Assembly (NCBI GenBank): GCA_945911685.1 | Contig: CAMEAW010000175.1 | Span: 1 to 5,873, forward strand | DNA from: Bordetella parapertussis | Lineage (GTDB): Bacteria; Pseudomonadota; Gammaproteobacteria; Burkholderiales; Burkholderiaceae_B | Direction of reading: 5' to 3' | DNA length: 5,873 nt | Shown: piece after piece, positions 1 to 5,873 of the stretch | Position numbering within the stretch: the stretch's first letter is position 1 | Layout: each line of letters begins with the position of its first letter | Made by a program: the position numbers and the translations under genes | Notes under the pieces: model-generated | Databases searched by the model: none | Told to the model about the DNA's origin: nothing | What the model saw: only the letters and a program-made list of their open reading frames with translations

Positions 1-669
1 GACGAAGCCATGTTGGATTCGGTTGCCTGTATGCATCGCTTTTTAAATATGATCGCCTCCGAGCCCGACATCGCACGCGTACCGGTGATGATCGATAGTT
101 CAAAATGGTCTGTCATTGAAACTGGCCTAAAGTGCGTGCAAGGCAAATCAATTGTGAACTCGATCTCGTTGAAAGAAGGCGAAGAGCCGTTCTTAAAACA
201 AGCGCGCTTATGTCGCCTGTACGGCGCAGCCGCTGTGGTGATGGCGTTTGACGAGAAAGGTCAGGCCGATAGCCTCGAGCGCCGCAAAATGATTTGTACG
301 CGCGCCTACAACTTGTTGATCGAAAAAGTCGGGTTTCCGCCTGAAGATATTATTTTTGATCCAAACGTCTTTGCCATCGCCACCGGTATCGATGAGCACA
401 ATCATTACGCAGTCGATTTCATTGAAGCTACAAAATGGATTCGCGAGAATCTGCCTCACGCACGGATTTCGGGCGGCGTCTCGAACGTAAGCTTTTCTTT
501 CCGGGGTAACGAGCCCATTCGTGAGGCAATCCACACGGTATTTTTGTATCACGCGATTCGCGAAGGAATGACGATGGGCATTGTCAACGCGGGCCAATTG
601 GGCGTGTATGCCAATATCGACCCAGTGTTACGCGAGTTGGTTGAAGACGTGGTGCTTGATCGTGGATAA
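1..669 (+). CDS. metH: Cobalamin-dependent methionine synthase MetH, pterin-binding domain part (5' end outside window; frame ends at 669)
   Basis: MetH transfers a methyl group from 5-methyl-tetrahydrofolate via cobalamin to homocysteine, giving methionine in the cytoplasm. These 222 visible residues are the C-terminal part of the pterin-binding TIM barrel. Family motifs seen: MIDSSKW (residues 30-36 of the visible part), IVNSIS (51-56), the [11 protein letters not shown] block (75-85), [11 protein letters not shown] (119-129), [13 protein letters not shown] (158-170) and the FLYHAI/GIVNAG segment near the end. The frame is open from position 1 with no start, so the gene begins upstream; the ATG at 10 lies inside the conserved domain and is not the start. 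The frame ends at TAA 667-669, with another in-frame TAA at 673-675, directly after the conserved VEDVVLDR segment where family members continue into ATERL. The rest of the enzyme follows in the +1 frame from about 662. In Burkholderiales, as I recall, the homocysteine-binding module is often a separate upstream gene; that cannot be seen here. Identity is very secure; whether this is a complete polypeptide is not. Confidence 0.95.
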   Translation, partial: DEAMLDSVACMHRFLNMIASEPDIARVPVMIDSSKWSVIETGLKCVQGKSIVNSISLKEGEEPFLKQARLCRLYGAAAVVMAFDEKGQADSLERRKMICTRAYNLLIEKVGFPPEDIIFDPNVFAIATGIDEHNHYAVDFIEATKWIRENLPHARISGGVSNVSFSFRGNEPIREAIHTVFLYHAIREGMTMGIVNAGQLGVYANIDPVLRELVEDVVLDRG

Positions 670-691
670 AACTAAGGCGCTGGGAAAAAAA
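662..691 (+). other. Frame discontinuity in metH (frameshift or gene split)
   Basis: The pterin-domain frame reads CTT GAT CGT GGA TAA, while homology resumes in the +1 frame as GTG GAT AAA ACT AAG. Removing one base, for example one G of the GG at 664-665, joins both parts into one frame reading [25 protein letters not shown]. The joined linker is roughly 15 residues longer than the E. coli spacing (VILNRRDDGTERL). An A7 run lies at 685-691, but it is downstream of the stop and cannot by itself rescue the first frame. I cannot tell sequencing error, recent mutation, programmed frameshift and true gene fission apart from this sequence alone. Confidence 0.85.
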
Positions 692-2542
692 GACCCTAAC
701 GATACGCGCACGCCCACCGAGCGTTTGGTTGAATTTGCCGAAAACTTTAAAGGCAATGGCATCAAGCGCGAAGAAGATCTCGCCTGGCGCCAGCAATCGG
801 TGGATAAGCGTCTGGCCCATGCCATGGTGCATGGCATGACGCAGTTTATTGTTGAAGATACCGAAGAAATCCGCCAGCAGATTGCCGATCGTAACGGGCG
901 CCCCATCGAAGTGATCGAAGGCCCGCTGATGGATGGCATGAACATCGTGGGCGATTTGTTTGGCGAAGGCAAAATGTTTTTGCCGCAGGTGGTGAAATCT
1001 GCCCGCGTGATGAAGCAAGCTGTGGGGCACTTGATCCCGTTTATCGAGGCTGAAAAAAAGCTCATCGAGGCCGCGGGTGGTGACGTGCGTGCCAAAGGCA
1101 AAATCGTGATCGCAACCGTCAAGGGCGATGTGCACGATATTGGCAAAAACATCGTGACGGTGGTGTTGCAGTGTAATAACTTTGAAGTCGTCAACATGGG
1201 TGTGATGGTGCCGGCCGCCGAGATCTTGGCGCGCGCTAAAGCCGAAAACGCCGACATCGTTGGCCTGTCGGGTTTGATTACGCCAAGCCTTGAAGAGATG
1301 GCTTATGTTGCCAGCGAGATGCAGCGCGACGAATATTTTCGCAGCCGTAAAATCCCCTTGATGATTGGCGGCGCAACCACAAGCCGTGTGCATACGGCAG
1401 TCAAAATTGCGCCACACTACGAAGGCCCAGTGATTTACGTACCTGATGCCAGCCGTTCGGTGGGTGTTGCGCAAAATCTGGTCTCTGAAACAGCCAATAC
1501 CTATCTTGAAGAACTTGCGGTTGAATACGAAGACGTGCGTCGGCGCCATGCAGCGCGTAAAGCCACGCCGCTGATGTCGTTGGTGGATGCGCGTGCCGCA
1601 AAGCTCGCGATTGACTGGGCGGGCTATACCCCGCCGCGCCCAAAGTTTATTGGTCGTCGCACCTTCAAAAATTTCGACTTGGCCGAACTGGCAAGCTACA
1701 TCGATTGGACGCCGTTTTTTCAAACGTGGAGTCTGTTCGGTCAATATCCAGCAATCTTAGATGACAAAGTTGTGGGCGAACAAGCCCGCTCGGTGTTGGC
1801 CGATGGCCAGGCAATGCTTAAGCGCATGGTCGATGGCCGCTGGTTAACGGCCAATGGCGTTGCGGCGTTTTACCCGGCCAATACGATCAATGACGATGAC
1901 ATCGAAATCTATACCGACGAAACGCGCGAAAAAGTATTGTTCACCTGGCGCGGTTTGCGTCAGCAGGGGATGAAGCGCGAGGGCGTCGAAAACAAATGTT
2001 TGGCTGACTTCATCGCACCCAAAGATTCTGGTGTGATGGATTACATTGGCTTGTTTGCAGTCACAGCCGGCTTAGGTATCGAGAAAAAAGAACAAGAATT
2101 TGAGCGCGCCAACGACGATTATTCAGCGATCATGTTTAAGTCGTTGGCCGATCGCTGCGCAGAGGCGTTTGCCGAGGCGCTTCACGCGCGTGTGCGTAAA
2201 GACATTTGGGGTTATGTACCTGACGAATCTTTGACTAATGCGCAAATGATTAAAGAGGCGTATCAAGGGATACGGCCAGCACCGGGTTACCCCGCTTGCC
2301 CAGAGCACGTGGTGAAACGTGAAATGTTTGAGGTACTTGATGGTGCAGATATTGGCATGATGTTGACAGAAAGCTATGCCATGCATCCAGCTGCCAGCGT
2401 CTCTGGATTTTATTTTAGCCACCCTCAGTCGCAGTACTTTAGCGTGGGCATTATTGGCGATGATCAAGTGGCGGATTACGTTAAGCGCTCAGGCCGCACA
2501 GAAAAAGACGTCAAACGAACGCTGTCGCCTAATTTGGGCTGA
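662..2542 (+). CDS. metH: Methionine synthase MetH, cap, cobalamin-binding and reactivation domains (in +1 frame relative to the pterin-domain part)
   Basis: This carries the rest of MetH, 626 residues counted from GTG 662. Order: a lysine-rich linker (1-17); TERLVEFAE, where homology resumes (19-27); the four-helix cap domain (about 46-135, with [20 protein letters not shown]); the cobalamin-binding Rossmann domain (about 145-280) with the DxHxxG motif DVHDIG (156-161), whose His158 is the expected lower axial cobalt ligand, plus SGLITPS and IGGATTS; and the activation domain (about 325-620) that binds SAM for reductive remethylation, with YIDWTPFF and [12 protein letters not shown] (538-549). 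It ends SPNLG, as family members do. The domain frame is uninterrupted and all key motifs are intact. The start is uncertain: GTG 662 overlaps the upstream stop by 8 bases (GTGGATAA), and only a weak GGTG (651-654) lies at Shine-Dalgarno distance. An earlier ATG at 581 in this frame encodes non-homologous sequence over the pterin-domain codons and is unlikely. It is either one protein interrupted by a one-base frameshift or a separately translated, coupled subunit. Confidence 0.93.
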   Translation: MDKTKALGKKDPNDTRTPTERLVEFAENFKGNGIKREEDLAWRQQSVDKRLAHAMVHGMTQFIVEDTEEIRQQIADRNGRPIEVIEGPLMDGMNIVGDLFGEGKMFLPQVVKSARVMKQAVGHLIPFIEAEKKLIEAAGGDVRAKGKIVIATVKGDVHDIGKNIVTVVLQCNNFEVVNMGVMVPAAEILARAKAENADIVGLSGLITPSLEEMAYVASEMQRDEYFRSRKIPLMIGGATTSRVHTAVKIAPHYEGPVIYVPDASRSVGVAQNLVSETANTYLEELAVEYEDVRRRHAARKATPLMSLVDARAAKLAIDWAGYTPPRPKFIGRRTFKNFDLAELASYIDWTPFFQTWSLFGQYPAILDDKVVGEQARSVLADGQAMLKRMVDGRWLTANGVAAFYPANTINDDDIEIYTDETREKVLFTWRGLRQQGMKREGVENKCLADFIAPKDSGVMDYIGLFAVTAGLGIEKKEQEFERANDDYSAIMFKSLADRCAEAFAEALHARVRKDIWGYVPDESLTNAQMIKEAYQGIRPAPGYPACPEHVVKREMFEVLDGADIGMMLTESYAMHPAASVSGFYFSHPQSQYFSVGIIGDDQVADYVKRSGRTEKDVKRTLSPNLG

Positions 2543-2597
2543 GGCGAAGGGTGTCGCTGGCGAGAAGCCGGTCGTAACCTAAGTAGTTAGCGGCTAG

Positions 2598-2624
2598 AAC
2601 GGCCTCGGCGCGCGCCGTTGTTTG
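2598..2624 (+). terminator. Possible weak terminator downstream of metH
   Basis: In the 127-base convergent intergenic region, AACGGC (2598-2603) and GCCGTT (2614-2619) can form a 6-bp stem around a GC-rich 10-base loop, followed by GTTTG. A 12-base perfect palindrome (CGGCGCGCGCCG, 2606-2617) overlaps it and offers an alternative fold. The T-tract is poor, so intrinsic termination is only a possibility. Nothing else gene-like is seen between 2543 and 2669. Confidence 0.3.
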
Positions 2625-2669
2625 TGCGCGTTGGCTTGAATCGCGGGTTGGCTGCCAACAAAGCGGCCG

Positions 2670-3884
2670 TCACCAGGCAAGCGTCTCAAGCAAAAATGCA
2701 GTTGCGACTGCCGCACCTAAGACTGCGGTGACCCAGTTGCGGCCCAGCGCGTTGGGTTGGCTTTCAACGTAACGATACAAAAGCGCACCTGCTCCAACTG
2801 AGATCAAGACAGCAAGCATCATGCCTACTGCGTTGATCAAGACGCCGGTCGGAAACAACCGTGCCCAAAGCGCGTTCATTCCGATGACAAACCCATAGTG
2901 AATCAAAAAAATTGAATACGAACGCTGACCTAACCAGGTCAACAAACCTGGGCGTGGCCATTGCGCTAACCAACCGCGTTGGCCGGCGATGGCAACAATG
3001 ATTGCAGTGGCCAGTGCCACGACGATTGGATTGCGATGCTGCAGCCATAAGGCCACCGAGCCAAGCAGGGCGATGGTGAATAACAGACCACCCCCTAAGG
3101 GCTGACGCGTTGACCAAAACGCCAGCATCCCTAGCGCATAGGCGCCAAAGAAGTAGGGGGCATAGTCTTCGTAGCGATCGTGTCGGTTAATCACCCAAAG
3201 CGAACCTGCGGCCAGACCGATGATCAGCGCCGGAAATATCCAGCGCCAGCCGGGTGCTGCGCGTGCACTGAGGGCCGTGAGTAAGACAGTCAAAATAAAC
3301 AGCTGAAAATCAATCGCCACATACCAAACGCCTGCTGATAAGGCTTCAACCCCCGTGAGGTCGTGCAGCAGCAACGCGTGCGCAAGTAGCTGTGCAAGGC
3401 TTGGAGGTGCTGACAGCGAGTCGTGGACAAACCAGGGTCTGACGATCGCGGTAATCAGTATCGCGCAGGCGATCGCAAACAAAAATGGTGTCGCTAAGCG
3501 ACGATAGCGTTTGAGAATCAAGCCCGAGGCTGAGGCCGCTGAGTAGGCAGCATACGAGGTCGAGCGTGACACGGTTGCCTGATCGGGATCGGTGGCCTTG
3601 TTTTGCGGTTTGACTGACTTGGCTTCAGGCAGACTGTCTTTCAACAGGGCAAGCCTAAGCGGTTGTCCTTCGGGCGCAAGCTGGGCCGCGACTAAAAATC
3701 CAGCCAACACAAAAAACATTTGCACAGCAAGCCGCGCATAGATCTCAAGCCCATCGATGACTGCCGGGAAATCACCGCGCACCACATCCGACATCGGTCC
3801 GTACACCGCAAGATGGTGCAGCACGATGGCGATGCACCCGATGCCTTTCATGGCATCGAGCAGGGGCAAGCGAGATATTGTCAT
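2670..3884 (-). CDS. Membrane acyltransferase, OafA/acyltransferase-3 family
   Basis: This 404-residue integral inner-membrane protein is expected to move acyl groups (commonly acetyl) across the membrane onto a surface glycan or lipid; the substrate cannot be deduced. Family signatures seen: N-terminal LLDAMKGIG with the R/K-X10-H motif as Lys13...His24 in the first membrane helix; MFFVLAGFLVA (56-66) in the second; an RxxR motif, RYRR (126-129), before the third; and LGQRSYSIFLIH (318-329) near the end. About ten hydrophobic segments are visible, at roughly 10-28, 50-68, 132-150, 190-207, 213-231, 243-257, 265-281, 287-301, 322-340, 347-370 and 384-402. Length is normal for a stand-alone family member without a C-terminal SGNH domain. 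The loop at about 71-120 is unusually long and rich in Ser, Ala and charged residues. The ATG at 3884 is chosen because conserved sequence begins within eight codons, but no Shine-Dalgarno sequence precedes it (upstream TTTAAATCTG). It lies in the same orientation as thiC, separated from it by a strong hairpin, and converges on metH. Confidence 0.85.
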   Translation of the reverse strand: MTISRLPLLDAMKGIGCIAIVLHHLAVYGPMSDVVRGDFPAVIDGLEIYARLAVQMFFVLAGFLVAAQLAPEGQPLRLALLKDSLPEAKSVKPQNKATDPDQATVSRSTSYAAYSAASASGLILKRYRRLATPFLFAIACAILITAIVRPWFVHDSLSAPPSLAQLLAHALLLHDLTGVEALSAGVWYVAIDFQLFILTVLLTALSARAAPGWRWIFPALIIGLAAGSLWVINRHDRYEDYAPYFFGAYALGMLAFWSTRQPLGGGLLFTIALLGSVALWLQHRNPIVVALATAIIVAIAGQRGWLAQWPRPGLLTWLGQRSYSIFLIHYGFVIGMNALWARLFPTGVLINAVGMMLAVLISVGAGALLYRYVESQPNALGRNWVTAVLGAAVATAFLLETLAW

Positions 3885-3891
3885 CAGATTT

Positions 3892-3930
3892 AAACGATCA
3901 AGCCCTGCTTGACGCAGGGCTTGATCGTTT
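3892..3930 (-). terminator. Perfect 17-bp stem-loop, probable thiC terminator
   Basis: The arms AAACGATCAAGCCCTGC (3892-3908) and its exact reverse complement (3914-3930) enclose a 5-base loop, TTGAC on the + strand. The hairpin lies 35 bases past the thiC stop codon. On the thiC strand the stem ends in TTT followed by AAAT, so the T-tract is short, but the long GC-centred stem fits an intrinsic terminator. The stem is symmetrical, so it could also act on the + strand, where GTTTGCTTTTG follows. Its base lies only 7 bases upstream of the acyltransferase ATG, so any readthrough transcript would carry this structure over that gene's ribosome-binding region. Confidence 0.75.
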
Positions 3931-3965
3931 GCTTTTGAGCAGCCGCACTTACAAGCACGAGGGTA

Positions 3966-5873
<1,908 letters not shown>

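Noticed and set aside
581..661. ATG 581 as start of the second metH part
   Set aside because: The 27 residues it would add are out-of-frame translation of conserved pterin-domain codons and have no MetH similarity. Homology begins only after about 662.
685..692. A7 tract followed by G as a slippery site for programmed frameshifting that joins the metH frames
   Set aside because: The pterin-domain frame terminates at 667-669, before the tract. An AAAAAAG heptamer here would shift from the third frame, which carries no coding sequence.
584..1744. Long open frame of 386 codons on the minus strand, antisense to metH
   Set aside because: It lies wholly opposite strongly conserved MetH coding sequence. 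Its translation is rich in His, Phe and Arg and resembles no family I know; it is a codon-usage shadow.
2647..2659. Inverted repeat GTTGGC-T-GCCAAC just past the acyltransferase stop
   Set aside because: A one-base centre leaves only about 4 bp of usable stem, and no T-run follows on the minus strand, so a terminator call is not supported.
3885..3965. Open frame linking thiC and the acyltransferase (27 codons with no stop after the thiC TAA)
   Set aside because: The two genes share a frame, but the stretch contains no ATG, GTG or TTG and runs through the hairpin. It looks accidental and gives no reason to extend the acyltransferase.

Overview
The window reads as an ordinary chromosomal segment of a betaproteobacterium, most likely Burkholderiales. 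This rests on recalled family similarity: the MetH and ThiC proteins match the Burkholderia/Bordetella-type versions almost phrase by phrase. GC content looks moderate for that order. No database search was possible, so genus and species are left open.

Layout. Positions 1-2542 (+) hold the 3' part of metH, the cobalamin-dependent methionine synthase. The window opens inside its pterin (methyl-tetrahydrofolate) binding domain and runs through the cap, cobalamin-binding and SAM reactivation domains. The reading frame is broken at about 662-669: the pterin-domain frame stops at a TAA (667-669), and the rest continues intact in the +1 frame, where a GTG at 662 overlaps the stop. A short convergent intergenic region (2543-2669) holds only a weak hairpin. 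Positions 2670-3884 (-) encode a multi-spanning membrane acyltransferase of the OafA/acyltransferase-3 family. Positions 3885-3965 contain a perfect 17-bp stem-loop that most simply serves as the thiC terminator. Positions 3966-5873 (-) encode ThiC, the radical-SAM HMP-phosphate synthase of thiamine biosynthesis. Its reading frame stays open to the window edge, so its start lies just outside.

How the genes relate. metH (methionine/folate/B12) and thiC (thiamine pyrimidine) are core metabolic genes that face each other. The acyltransferase between them has no visible functional link to either and is probably a cell-surface modification gene. I see no mobile element, CRISPR array, RNA gene or new defence-type system. 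The one observation that clearly merits checking is the split or frameshifted metH. The tight packing of the acyltransferase start against the thiC terminator hairpin is a secondary curiosity.
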